This document shows, in pieces, positions 47,614 through 59,634 of a stretch of 64,000 bases of DNA. Position numbers and translations under genes: made by a program. Below the pieces are notes generated by a model that saw only the letters and a program-made list of their open reading frames with translations, had not been told where the DNA came from and did no database searches. This DNA is from Guillardia theta CCMP2712 (lineage: Eukaryota; Cryptophyceae; Pyrenomonadales; Geminigeraceae): positions 572,130 through 636,129 of the forward strand of contig NW_005434671.1 of the NCBI RefSeq assembly GCF_000315625.1, read 5' to 3'. How positions within the stretch are numbered: position 1 is the stretch's first letter; every line of letters begins with the position of its first letter.

Positions 47614-50600
47614 ATGCCGTCTTCGTCTCCTCTCCTCCTCCTCCTCCTCCTCCTCCTCCTCCTCTCCTCCTCTCACGCATTTCTCCTTCGCCCTCAACTC
47701 CTACGTGTTCGATCAATGGCTCCTCCCTCCTGTCTTCTGCCGGCCCGCCCTGCTCGAAGTTGGTATAGGGTCCCGCGTGGCAGGAGGAGGAGAGATGTGG
47801 TCATGCAGCAAGAAAGGTCAACGGTGATAGAAAGAGGTAGCAGCAGAGAAGCTGGAGACCTTCCCTCCTCTCTCTCCTCTCCTCTCTCCACGTCAGGCAA
47901 CTCAGACATGTCTGCATTCTTCAACATAGCAAAGGCCATCGTTGGCGCCGGCAGTTTTTCACTTCCATGGGTGCTGGAGAACGAGGGGTTGTTGGGAGGA
48001 ACTTTAACGATCGTTGTCTCTGCTGCTCTAGCGTCTTACACCATCACCTCTCTCATTGACAGTAAGAACATCGTCGAGCGAAACACCGACAGGTCCGGAA
48101 GCTCCTACGTGGACATCGCCAGGGAAGTTCTCGGGAAAGAGACGGCCAACTTTGTTTTCGCCATGACCGTTCTTGCCAGCATGCTTGTGTGCAGGTATGA
48201 GAGATGATAGTGCCGCAGTATCGCAATGATGAAACGATGATTCTCTGTCTCAGCTCCTACATCGCATTCGTTGGCTCGACCTTGCAGACTCTAGCAGCAC
48301 AGGAGGTTCGAGCTCTGTCATCTTCCCATGAGCCTGACAGACGTCTGGCAGGGGAGCATGCTGCACCAGATCCTTCCAGGCTTGAGCTCCAGACACCATG
48401 CCAGCAACTGACGGGAGCGCAGACTTGAGCAAGGACCAGGTGCAGGTAGCTGCGCTCGGGTTCGTTCTGCCAGTGAGTCTCGTTGAGGAGACGCTTGTCA
48501 CCGACATGAAGTTCAGGTGTCGTGGTTGAAGTCCTTCGAGTTCTTGTCCTTCACCAGCACCCTCGGTCCCTCTCCCTCTCCCTCCTCTCCTGGCTGACCT
48601 GCGGCAGGCACTCTCTCCGTCCTCGCAGCCTTGATCACTGTGCTCATCGATGGGCTGGGCCACCAGGTTCCTCGTTGCTCCTCCTCCTCCCCCTCCTCCT
48701 TCTCTTTCTTTTCTTGTCCTTTTCCTCTATTCTCAAACTGTCGCCCAGGGATCGTTGGATGCGGTCACCTCTGCCTTGTCCTCCCTCCCGCTCTGGCCAG
48801 GTCTGCCTCTGAGAGGGTCACGCTGCTACTGACGGGAGTCAAAAGACTCGTTCGAGTCCTACTTCAAGTCGCTCGGGAGCGTGTTAGTCGTCTGCTTTCT
48901 GCCCCCCGTCGCTCTGACCCTCTCCCAGCCTCTTCCTCTTCTGCGTTAACTTCCTGGTCTTCCCCATCGAGAGGGTTCGACATGCTCTTCTTCCTCCCGC
49001 TGCTCCTCCTTCCCTCCATCCCTCCTTCCCGCCATCCCTCCTTCCCGCCATCCCTCCTTCCCTCCTGCTCTCCATCCCTCCTCCTCTCCTCTCCTCCCTT
49101 CCCTGTTTCTCTCCTCTCCTTCTCCCGTCCCCTCCTCCCGCAATCTCTTGCTCTTACCTTGTGCCTCCAGTCAATGAAGAATCCTGGGAACTTTGACCGA
49201 GCTGTCAACGGAGCTGTCTGTACGTTGACATCCGTTGACTGGCACAGTCTCTCACGGGCAGCAGGGACCACTGCATCTGTCAACATCCTCTTCGCGGCCC
49301 TCGCCTTCTCCTTCTACGGGCAGGTAGACGAGAATGGCCTCCTGAGACGATTAGAGGAAGAGAGAAGGGAAGGAGAAATGAGAAGCGGGGAGAATGGGGG
49401 GAATGCGTGGTTGGGGGAGGAGAGAAGAGGAAGGAGCGAAGGGCGAAGAATCAAGGGAAGAGAGGGAGGAATGAGGTAGGCGAAGGTGAAGGGAAAGTGA
49501 AAGTGAAGGTAGAAGCAATGCGGGGGTGAAAGTGAAGGTAGAAGCAATGCGGGAGTGAAAGTGAAGGTAGGAGCAATGCGGGGGTGAAAGTGAAGGTAGA
49601 AGCAATGCGGGAGTGAAAGTGAAGGTAGGAGTAATGCGGGGGTGAAAGTGAAGGTAGAAGCAATGCGGGGGTGAAAGTGAAGGTAGAAGCAATGCGGGGG
49701 TGAAAGTGAAGGTAGAAGCAATGCGGGGGTGAAAGTGAAGGTAGAAGCAATGCGGGGGTGAAAGTGAAGGTAGAAGCAATGCGGGGGTGAAAGTGAAGGT
49801 AGGAGCAATGCGGGGGTGAAAGTGAAGGTAGAAGCAATGCGGGGGTGAAAGTGAAGGTAGAAGCAATGCGGGAGTTTCTTCTGCCTCTAAGAGGGCGGAG
49901 GGATGAGTGACAAGGGGGAGGAAGGGAGGTGGGGGAGAAGCTGAAACTGAGCAGGAGACTCAAGACATTGTTCTCAACAACCTCGGACCTGGCAACGTCC
50001 TCACAGCCGTCAAACTTCTACTGTGCGCCGACCTTCTCCTCACCTACCCGCTCGTGTTCGCTGCGGGGCGTGAGATCCTTGAGAACGCGTTTCTCAACGA
50101 TGAGGAGGAAGGGGAGGAGGGAAATAGGACGGAAGGACTACCGGTAGTGTCGGGGAAGAAAGCGCTGCTCCGAACGAGCCTTGTAGGGTTCACGTTGCTC
50201 GTGGGCAACCTGAAAGGTCTGGCTTTGTTGCTCTCCTCCTCCTCCTCCCCCCTGCCTTTCTTGCTTCATCGCCTCAGTCTCATCCTTGCATCTTCTCACT
50301 TCTCCCCAGGTTTTGGTCTCATCACTAACATAGCAGGAGGTCTAGCTCAAGGTCTCCCTCCCTCTCCCTCCCACCCCTCTCTCCCTCTCCCTCCCTCCCT
50401 CCCTCCCTCCCTCTCTCCCTTCCTCCCTCTCCCTCTCTCCCTTCCTCCCTATCCCCCTCTCCCCCTCCCCCTCCCCCTCCCCCTCTCCCTCTCCCTCTTC
50501 CTCCCTCTCTCTCCGTCTCTCTCCCTCTTCTTCTCCTTTTCCTCTTCTGCGCCTCCTCACAGCATCCTCAGGGTCTCTCGCCTTCATCATTCCACCGGCC

Positions 50601-50765
50601 CTTCAGCTCCAGCTGAAGCCCAGCACCAGAATCTCCCAGCTGATGGTGGGGAGAGGAGGAAGGGGAAGGAGGGAAGGGGATGACAAGCCGCAGGCTTCAG
50701 CTCTCATCCTGCTGGGCTTGTTGAGTTCAGGGCTCACAACCTACGAGGCGATCGTCTCCTCTTAG
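47614..50765 (+). CDS. Amino-acid permease (AAAP/SLC38-like) with plastid-type bipartite presequence
   Basis: First exon 47614-48194. It begins with a Leu-run signal peptide ending SSSHA, then FLLRPQLLRVRS: a Phe at +1 and a basic Ser-rich stretch, the hallmark of import into red-type complex plastids. Core family motif NIAKAIVGAGSFSLPWVLE (TM1 of Aa_trans). Later exons carry SYIAFVGSTLQTLAAQ (48254 on), VAALGFVLPVSLVEE, TLSVLAALITVLIDGLGHQ (48609 on), MKNPGNFDRAVNGAV with NILFAALAFSFYGQ (49171-49323), DIVLNNLGPGNVLTAVKLLL (49966 on) with LLLTYPLVFAAGREILENAF, GFGLITNIAGGLAQ, LAFIIPPALQLQLKP (50580 on), and ALILLGLLSSGLTTYEAIVS before the stop at 50765. The exon order is collinear with AAAP permeases. 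A plastid-envelope or periplastid amino-acid transporter is inferred. Introns are unusually repeat-rich. Confidence 0.82.
49497..49873. repeat. 29-bp minisatellite, about 13 copies, inside an intron
   Basis: Unit about gtgaaagtgaaggtagaagc plus aatgcgggg, repeated in tandem with single-base variants (tagaagc/taggagc, gggggt/gggagt). Lies in the permease intron between the FYGQVDENG exon and the DIVLNN exon. Because 29 is not a multiple of 3, all three minus frames stay open across it, giving large false ORFs. Confidence 0.95.
50225..50560 (+). repeat. Pyrimidine-rich introns of the permease gene
   Basis: Nearly pure C/T (ctccctctccctccctccct-like) in two introns flanking the GFGLITNIAGGLAQ micro-exon (about 50310-50351). 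Part of a window-wide habit of C/T-rich coding-strand introns longer than 100 nt. Confidence 0.7.
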
Positions 50766-50980
50766 CGCCTTCAGGGAATCGAATGAACCGACGGCTACAA
50801 ACGTCTGCGTGTAGCAGGACGAGGAAGAGCACCAGCAGCACGAGGAGGAGGAGGAGGAGGAGGATCTAGAACAGTTTTCCTCTGCTCAACTTGGACCAGG
50901 GAGAGGACATTTTGACTCGCACGTTCTCCAGCCGTCTACTTCCTCGTCAGCTTCCTCGTCAGCTTCGCCTCCTTCCGCCC
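50766..50980. other. Short convergent spacer with (GAG)n
   Basis: 215 bp between the permease stop and the golgin stop, including a gaggaggagg run at 50845-50865. Both 3' UTRs and polyadenylation signals must fit or overlap here. Confidence 0.6.
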
Positions 50981-53900
50981 TCACCTCCGCTCCTCAGCGT
51001 TGAACTCAAGCACAGAGTAGAAGACCGGGATAAGCCCCTCGTGATCCTTCCAAGAGTCAGCCTCCATCTTCGCTCTCCTCTCCCTCTCTCTCCTCTTCTC
51101 TCCCTCTTTGCATCACCTGCGTCTCCACGTATTTGATGAGGACATTCTTTAGATATTCAATGTTGATCCCTTCCCTGCCACATTGTGAGTCCCTTGCTCT
51201 CCGCTCCTCCCATCCCCTCCGCTTCTCTCGACCTCCCTCCTTCTCTGCCCCTCGTACCTGAACTTGGACTCGAACTTCTCCACACGGTGCAAAGTCGCAG
51301 CCTGTCAGAAGCTGAGGAAGGATGAGGGAGGGGGGGTAGCAGCAGCAGCAAACAGCAGCAGCAGGTGCGAGGTACCTCCTTCCTCAGGATCTCGTTCTGC
51401 TCTCTCAGCTGCCACAAGGTGACCAGAAGCAAAGAAATTGCAAGAAACGAAGAGGAAGGAGAGGGACAGAGGAAGGAGAGCGAGAAGTTACATGGTCCCT
51501 CTCCTTGCACAAGAGATCCTGCCACTCGGTCAGCCCAACGTCTTTCCCAACCTCCTCACCTGCACTCGACGGCTCTCAGCAACATTCTCCTTCAACATTG
51601 AGATCTGCAACCAGAATTCAATAAATCTCTCTGTTCCTCCTCCTCCTCCTCCTCCTGTTCCTCCTGCTTCTCCCCCTCCCCCTTCCCCTCCCCCTCCTCC
51701 ACAATTATCACCACCACATCATCTACTTCCTCCTTCGTCACCCTTTCAACCTTTCCCCTCCTTCCTCCTTCTCCTCTCACCCTCTCGTTCAGCTTGGTCA
51801 CGTACTCGTCTCGCTTCGCCTGCACCTGACCAGCCGTCACTTCTCGCCCTCCTCCCTCACGACTCACCAGCGCCATCTCTAAGATCTGCTCCTCCTGCGA
51901 CGTGGCGCTGCGAGGAAACATTTCTCTTCCTCCCTCCTCTCCTTCCCGCAGGATCTCTGACGTTCTCCTCTTATACTTGTTTTCATCTTCCACCTCGTCA
52001 GGCTCCATCGCAGCCTCCCCGCGGCCTCACCGAGCGAGAGCGGCGGCAGCATCGCAGCCTCTTCTTCCGTCAGCTCCTCTGCTCCCAACCAGTCAGCCCG
52101 TCCTTGCGCCCCACCCCAGCTGACCTCGAGGAGCCTCTGACTGATTGCGGTTCAATGCAATATCCCTTCTCCCCTGCTCCTCCTCCTCCTTCTCTTGGTC
52201 CCACCCGCTTCCTCCTGCCTCCTCCTCCCTCTCCGTCTTCTCTTCCCCTTCTGGCAGCTCTTCTTGCGCGGGCCCTCGCACCGGGCTAGCATCATCCGGC
52301 AACCCTTGCTCTCCCTTCCCCTGTAGCCTCCCTCGCAGCTTGGAGATCATCGCGTCCTCCTCAGACGTCAGGGGCTGCAGCAGGGAACCCAACCCTCACC
52401 TTCTCCATCAACATCTCACGCGCTTTCTGCTTGTGCAACTCGAACTCCTGCTGCATCTGCGTCCTGCCCGAGAGTATAATCATGCTCCTCTCTTGCCCTT
52501 GTTCTTCCTCCTCTCCTCTCACTTCTCTTCTTCCGCTTGCTTGAGCAGAGACGATTTCTCAATCTTGAAATCCATCTGACGGGAGTCAGAGGAGCAACAG
52601 CAAGACAGCAGCGTCACTTGGATGCGAGCCAGCTGCTCAGACAGGTCCTCCTCCTCCGCCGCCTCCGCCTCTTTCCGCTCCTGGACGGGCAATCTTCTCT
52701 TCCAAACCTCCACCTCCTCCTCCAGCTCCTTCATCTTCGACTCTAGAGTCGAGCCGTTGGCCTTCGCCTCTCCCAGCTCTCTTTCCAGCTGCTTTACAGC
52801 AAGTTCCAGTCGCTCAGAGTTCTCGCTCCCGAGCTTCACCTGCTCGGCTTCACTTTGACAAGGCACCTCGACCGTCACCTGCTGGCTCAGAGTCTGCTTC
52901 TCCTTCCTCAAACTCTCCAACTCGTTCCTCAGTCGCTCCTCCTACCCTCACATCAGAATCTCCTCCTCCTCATCGCATCGCACCTCCGTCAGCCTTCGCT
53001 TCTCCTCCTCCTCGTCCCTCAGAGCATTCGGCCGCTGACGCAAGACTATCCGGATACTGTCAACTCCTCTCCACCTCCCCGTCTCCCTTCCTCTTCCTCT
53101 TCCTCTTCCTCTTCCTCTTCCTCTTCACACCCGTGTGTGCTTTGATCTTGTACTGCCGGAACTCTTCCTGCAGGGACTCCAGCTGCTTCTCTTTGGCCTT
53201 TGCGCCTGCATAAGCTGGCGAAGGACAAGCAAGCGAGGGCAGCAACAGCAGCTGAAGGAAGAGGAGGGAGGAGGGGAGGAGACGACTTGCTTCACCTTAT
53301 ACTTGAGCGTCAGCTCTTCGAATTTGCTTTCTTGGCTTCCCACGTCCTCCAGCACGATGGGCACAAGCGGCTCAGCCAGTGGGTCTCTCGTCCCCTCCCC
53401 TCCCTCCTCGAGCGCCTGGCGGATCGAACTCTCCGTGACCCTGCCATCCTCAATGAGGCCTCGCCCTCCTCCTCCTCTGCTCCCACCAGCGCAAGTCCCT
53501 CGCGCTGTCCTCTAGCAGTGCCCAAGCAACTCCGTTGGACCAGATGCGCCGCAGGACCCTGAAAGGAGCTGAGAGATGAAGCGAGGAAGGCACGAGAAGA
53601 ATCGGAACAGGCAGAGGAGAAGTACGGCAAGGGGGGGGCAGGAGGGAACGAGGAAGATGGGACAGAGGCAGAGCATGAGAAACATCAGACGTAGCTGAGG
53701 AGCAGGCAGGGGACGAAGAGGACCGTGAGGTGGCGAGGTCGGGCAGGGCTGCTGCTTGTTTCTTGTTCTGCTCTTCGAGCTGCTGGAGGCTGGCGAGGAG
53801 CTGGACGATCTCGTTCTAGAGGGTCGAAGTGAGTCAAGGAAGCATGACGACTTTGAGCCTCCACCTGCTTCGACATCAACCGTTCCTGCAGCTGCTTCTT

Positions 53901-56900
53901 CTCTGCCGTGACCTGCTTGCTCTGAGCCCTCAACTCCTGCACCATCACCAGCTGACAGTCAGCAGAGGCCTCACATGAGCTGCAGCTCACCCCCAGCTGC
54001 TTGTCCAGGTGAGACACTCGAGCTCCTACGCCGCGAACTTTATCAAGCACAAGCTGCTGCACGCCTTCCAACACCTTCACACACACAGTAAGCCCATGGC
54101 CTCCTCCCCTCCCCTCCCCTGCCCTCCCCTGCCCTCCCCTGCCTTCTCCTCTTCTCCCCTCCCTCCCTCCTTCCCCTCCTCGGCTTCCCCCTATCCTGTC
54201 CTCGCTCACCTCGCAAGCGTCCTCCCCGTCACAGTCTGCGAGGTTGTCGCTGGCTTGACTCTCGTCATCGAGGCAGGAGAGACCACTTTCAAAGAGGTCC
54301 CGCAGCTTCGCTTCTTCTTCCCGCTTTAGTTCACCTCCTCTCCCTTCCATGATGGCACAGCTCATGCACTCGAGCACAGCTTGCAGTGCTCTCTTGTACA
54401 GGATGGAGACGGGCACGAGCGACTTGACTCGCTTCAGTTCTCTCGCAGTGTCCTGCAGTTCTTCTTTCACCTTCTCCCTGTCCACCTTGTCAGCTGGCAC
54501 GTGCGCTCCCTTCCTCCTTCACCTCTCCCCGTACAGACGAGCTCTTGCCTCGTTCAGCTCCGCGATCTTAAGCTCCCGCTCATCCAACTGCCTCTGCCAG
54601 GCATGAGTGACCAGATGATTCTTGAGCTGCAGCACCTGGCAAGTTTCCTGCACCTCCGCGACTCTCTCTGCCAACTTCATCGCGTTCTGTGAGGAAGTGA
54701 GAGGTTGAGCAGCTCCAGCTCTCGCCCACCTCTTCGAATCTCCTCGCTTTCTCTCTCTCCTCACTCAGATCGGCAGTAAGCTTGGATATCTTCGCTTGCA
54801 GCCCATGCAGCTTCCCGTCCTTCTCGGCCTCTTCGTCTCCCTTCCTTGTCGCCGCCTGTCGTCCCACAAGCTCTCAGTCTTACTCTTCCGCCAACTCCCT
54901 ACCTCGTGCAGCTCTGCCAAGCTGCTTCGCTCCCGCAAGAGGTCAGCTCTGAGATCCTCTACCTCCCTGTCCATCCTCGCGGCTCCTTCCCGAGCCCTTT
55001 GGAGTTCAGCCAGACATCCATCCAGCTCCTGAGCAAGACGTCATGCCCTCCCTCCCTCTCCTCCTCCCTGCCTTCTCCCTCCTTCCTGCTTTCCTCGCTC
55101 TCTAACCCCCCTCCCCATGTTCTTCTTCTTCGACCTCTCGTGCGTGCTGCAGGTCGCAGTCTTTGTCGGACAGCTCCTTCTCCAGCTCCTCCATCTTAGC
55201 CGCCAGACTCTCGTGCTCAGCCCTCGCGCTCTCCTCAGCAGCCCAGTTCCTCTCCAGCTGGGCGAGTCTTGACTTGAGCTCTTCGGCTTCTTCCTGCAGC
55301 TGGACATTGAGCTCTTGCGACTCCCTCGCCGCTCTCGAGCTCTTTTCTAACTCGCTCCTGCTTCTCTCCACCTCCGCCTGCATCTCCGCACTCGCACTCG
55401 CTGACGCAAGGGCTTCCTTCAGCCGCTGCTCCTTCTCCGCTAATTTCGCCTTGGGGGACGCAACCAGTCAGCGTCAGGAAGAGAAGGTCCTAGCAGACCT
55501 TGAGATTCTCTTCGCAGACCTTCATCCTCTCGCTGGCTGTCGACAGCTCTTCGACCATGGAGTTGAGCTCTCTGATCCTGCAGTTTGACTTCCACGTCTC
55601 CTTCTCCTCCTCGTCGATCTGACAGGTACGTCACATTCATCTCCTCCTCTCATTCTCACCTTCTCAAGGGCACCATGAAGCTCCGCTCGCAAGCTCGCGA
55701 TGCTTCCTTCTCGATCGCTCAGTCGCTCTTTGAGTCTGTTGGGGTCACGTCAGGGCAGATGAGCAGCTTTTGCCTACTCGCCTCGTCGCCTCCTCCTCCA
55801 GCTCCTCAACCCTCGACACAAGCTCGTGGATCTCCTGCGTGATACCATCAACCACTCGGTGGCACGCGAGCATGGGAACGACTTCTTCTTTCCTCTCGAT
55901 CTCTTCCTGCAATCATTCTTCACTCCCAAGCCCCCGCCCCAAGCAGCCATCACCTCCTTCCGCTTCATTTTCTCTTCGTACTCGCTCGTCCTCACACTAA
56001 CTGTCGCTTCCGTCTCTCTGTCGTGCTCGTCAGGAGCGCAGCTCTTCTCTGCCAGGCTGAGCTTGAGAGCTTCGAGCTCCTCCTGCGACGGGTGAGGAAG
56101 AGAGCGAGGGGGATGCGAGAGGCTCACGAGGGCAGCCGATCGCTGCCTGTCTGCCTCCTTGGCCTTGTTACGAGCGGCTTCAATCAACTGGAGGAGACGG
56201 TGAGGGAGGACGACAGGAGGCGAAGCACCTTCTTGGTATTTTCCTTAAGGCTCTTGATCTGCTCTGCCTTGAGCTCCTGCCATGCCACGTCACTGCCTTC
56301 ACTCTGTGCCTCTCCCACAACCTCGAGCTTCCTTCTCTCCGCCTCTCGCTCCTCCTTCATCTGCTCCATCGCTTCCTGCCTCGTCATATCAACTCGCTGG
56401 AAGCAGCAGCTCTGGTTCTCTCACGCTCTTTGCTTGCTCGAGCTTCTTGTTCCTTTCCTCAAGCAGTCGCAGCTGCAGCTTCTTTACAGCACTTAACTCG
56501 CCCATCCTCGTCTCACCTCTCCTTGCAGCCTCTCGCACTCCTCGCGCATGCCCTGCACCTTCTCCTCCAGGTCGAACTTCTGCTGCAGCAATGTCTGCTG
56601 CTGCTCCGTCACTTGCTCGAGCTGAGCCAGCAAGTCCTCGCTCCTCCTGTCTCTCTCCTCCATCAGCGCCTTTTTCTCCGTCATCGCAAGCTCCAGTTGA
56701 CAAAGTTTGCCCCCCATCGCCTCGATTTCGCTCTCTCTGCTTGCTAGCTGGATTTGGAGGGCCTTGACTTGTTGAGAAGAGGAAGAGGAGGAGCCTTCTT
56801 GCTGCTGCAGCTGCAATCGAAGCTCCTCGATCTGACAAGAACTCAACCAGCGCGAGGGTTACGCGTCTCCTTACCTTTGCCGTCATCTTCTGCTTCATCT

Positions 56901-59012
56901 CATTGGCTTTCGTCTTGGCGTTCTCAACCACCTGCAGCAGCATCAGCCCCTTACGCTTCTCCCCCCTCCTCTCCTCACAGCTTTCGCATGCGTCCGGATC
57001 TTGACAATCTCTTGATCTTTCTGAGTCACTTGGCAGGAGTTGGCCTTGGCTGCTCCAGCTGTCAGCACGACTCCTCAAGCCACCAGCTGCCGTCACCGAG
57101 CTGCTCAAGCATGCCCTCCAGGCTCTCCGCCGCCTCCAGGCCCCTCGCCAGACCCTCTGCGACCTCAAGGGCGTGAGCATCTCCATGGCACCAGGAGCCG
57201 CTGCCGCCGCCGCTCGGAGCTTCAAGAGCTGCGACTCTTGCCTGCACACCAGCAACATCACGAGCGAGACAGCGCAAGGGTCCAGCAGACCTCCAGCTGA
57301 CTCTTCTGCCTCTCGTGATTCTCTCGTTCCTGCTTGACCTTGCAAAGCATCAGCCCTGCTAGACGAGAAGGAAAGAGGAGAAACACTACCTTCTCGATCA
57401 TCTTCTTGGCTTCTTCTTTGAAGCGCTTTAGTTGCTCATCCTATCGGTGCAGAAGTGTCAACTCTCAGGCTATCTCATTCATTTCACCTTCTCGTTGAGC
57501 TGATTCTGAAGCTCCCGAACTCTTGTAACGTCTCCTGGAAGCATCTCAGCCATCCAAAATCATGCGGCGGCGCTACCGCAAGACAATTCCTGCACCCTCG
57601 ACTGCAGCTCTTCCACCATCTGCAGCCTGTCAAAGAGGAGGCAAGCGAACGAGTGGACAACAACAACAGCAGGGAGAGGAAGGGAGACGCAAGATGGAGA
57701 GAAGGAAGCGGGGAGAAGAGAATGCTTTACACCACCTTGTGCTCTTCCTTCCATCGATTTTCAGCCTCCAACAATCGACTTCTTTCATCGCCCTCTTCAC
57801 CCTGACATGAACATCATACCCTCAGCAGAACTTTACCAATGCTGGCATAGATGTTGAAGGGAAGGGGAAGGCATGTTGGCCTTCATTTTCCATCTCACCT
57901 GGCGCCTCAACCGTGCAAGTTCATCTTCCAGGTGCTTGACCTTCTCCCTGAGCTGCTTCCACTTTCGTCATGAGATTCGTAGCGATGTAGTCGAAGGTAC
58001 CGTAAAGATTTCCGCTTCCGCTTGCTGGGCACCTAAGAAAACAAGTCCGATCATGCTTCGAGAACAGGAAGAAAGCAGAGGATCTCGTCATCGTCCAAGT
58101 CGCTTACCCGAAGAGTCTGGCGACACCTGCTGCTGCTCCTCTCCCTGCTCCTCGTCACGTTCACACCCACCATGCCCACAAGCGCGTCGCTCGCTTGCCT
58201 GAGACGACAGAGCTGCTCTGAGGCGAGCATTCTCGTCGCGAGCCTTCTTGAGCTCTCGTCTTATCTGCAGCCCCTTGTCACAGATGTCTCAGGCAGCAGT
58301 ACAAGTCACTTGAGAAAGAGGTTGACTTGCGTCCGAAGACTGGCCGTCAGTCAAGCCAGCGTTAGAAGCACCCTCTTGCTGAGCCTTCTTCTGCGCCTCC
58401 TCTCTCACAATCTCTTGCAGGACCTCGTAGTCTCTCTGGTTTGCAATCATCGTGGAATACTATCACCTGACGATTCAGACTACCTGCACTCTCTTGTGCT
58501 CCACGTACAAGTTTCGGAACTTGTTCAGCGCTTGTTGCAATTTGGCACTTTGAACGAAACAAAACATCAACACGTCCGAATCATCTCGACAGAGAACATT
58601 GAATTTTCTATACCTTCGTTGAACACATAGATTCTCAAGCTCATTTCTAGAAAGATTCTGAAAATTGCATTCTGATTCGAAAGAAGTTCCAGCCTGATCA
58701 CTTTTTGTCTGGCTGGTAGCAGCTGGGAGGAGCAGAGTAAGGGACTGAAACACCTACTTGACTTGAGACTCAAACACCTACTTGATTCTCCCTCGGGGTT
58801 GAGAGTTGCCGTCAGCTTCGCCTCCGCGCCAGCCTTAAGACAAGTCACGCGCAAGAGCCACGAGACCTCATTCACCTTTGCTGCCGCCGCTGCTGCCGCT
58901 GCTGATTCAGCTGCCTGTCGCGTGCAGGCAAGTCAAACTTTTTCATATCCATGCAACGAGGTTCTCGTACCTTGGACAGCTTGACCAAGCTGTCTCCAAG
59001 CCAGTTGGACAT
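50981..59012 (-). CDS. GRIP-domain golgin (long coiled-coil Golgi tether)
   Basis: Starts at 59012 with MSNWLGDSLVKLSKV, a short amphipathic N terminus like that of GMAP-210/TMF-type golgins. It proceeds through at least 20 exons of almost continuous heptad coiled coil (for example AELEGRLRLQ-like Glu/Gln/Leu stretches in 52.5-58.8 kb: RQLDERELKIAELNEARARL, ELEEEVEVWKRRL, QELKAEQIKSLKENTKKVL). The last exons give the GRIP domain: INIEYLKNVLIKYVETQ (minus strand, about 51170-51118), then DHEGLIPVFYSVLEFNAEERR and the stop at 50981. The GRIP Tyr (EYLKNV) that contacts Arl1-GTP is present, so trans-Golgi recruitment by an Arl1-type GTPase is expected. Many introns are 40-80 nt, several with CTC-rich tracts; exact exon borders are not all resolved. 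Confidence 0.82.
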
Positions 59013-59634
59013 GGTGGAGGGTGGAGAACAACTAGAATCCTTCATGCATGTCAGTATGAACAATCATTAACAGCAGGAGCAGGAGTAGGGGGCAAGGAGC
59101 AGCGAGCAAGAAGCGGGGAGCAGAGCGCAGAGCGCAGAGCGCAGGAGAAGGAGCAGGAGAAGGGAGAAGGGAGAAGGGAGAAGGGAGCAGGGAGCAGGGA
59201 GAAGGGAGAAAGGAGCGGGGAGCAGGAGGCGATACCAGAACTCATTATCGCCATCCTTGGCAAGAGATTGTAACGGATTGAATAACGATCTTATATACCG
59301 TAACGGAATACCGTTATGTTTTACCTCCGAAGTACCAACGGAGGCAGGCCCGCAGGAGCTCCTCGATCAGCTAATTGACTTTCCACACTTCACGTGCATT
59401 TCGCACAGTTCTCCTCCTCCCCCTCCTCCTCCTCCTCCTCCTCCTCCTCCTCCTCCTCCTCCTCCTCCTCCTCCTCCTCCTCATCGTCATCATCATCGTC
59501 GTCGTCGTCTTTCTCCCACGTGCTCCCTTGTGGCCCTCCCATCCTCTCACGTCAGATCGCGGTGGTTGCAACTGTGTTTCAGAGTGATCTTCTTTGCTTT
59601 TTCTGGTTGTCTTGCTTGATTGGCAGCACCTGTC
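59013..59634. promoter_or_regulatory. Bidirectional promoter region, golgin (-) and DHX37-like (+)
   Basis: Includes a purine minisatellite-like stretch (59085-59225, gagcagggagaagg words), a direct repeat of the TAACGG word (59271-59320: gtaacggaataccgttatg), and (CCT)n at 59408-59482. The Leu/Ser ORFs over (CCT)n are artefacts. A gcttgattggcag acceptor just before the DHX37 ATG suggests a 5' UTR intron that would include (CCT)n. Confidence 0.45.

Noticed and set aside
49497-49873. CRISPR array
   Set aside because: Units are directly adjacent with no unique spacers, the genome is eukaryotic, and there are no cas genes.
49314-49963. Large overlapping minus-strand ORFs full of CFYLHFHPRI-like repeats
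   Set aside because: They are the three open frames of the 29-bp minisatellite, which lies in an intron of the plus-strand permease.
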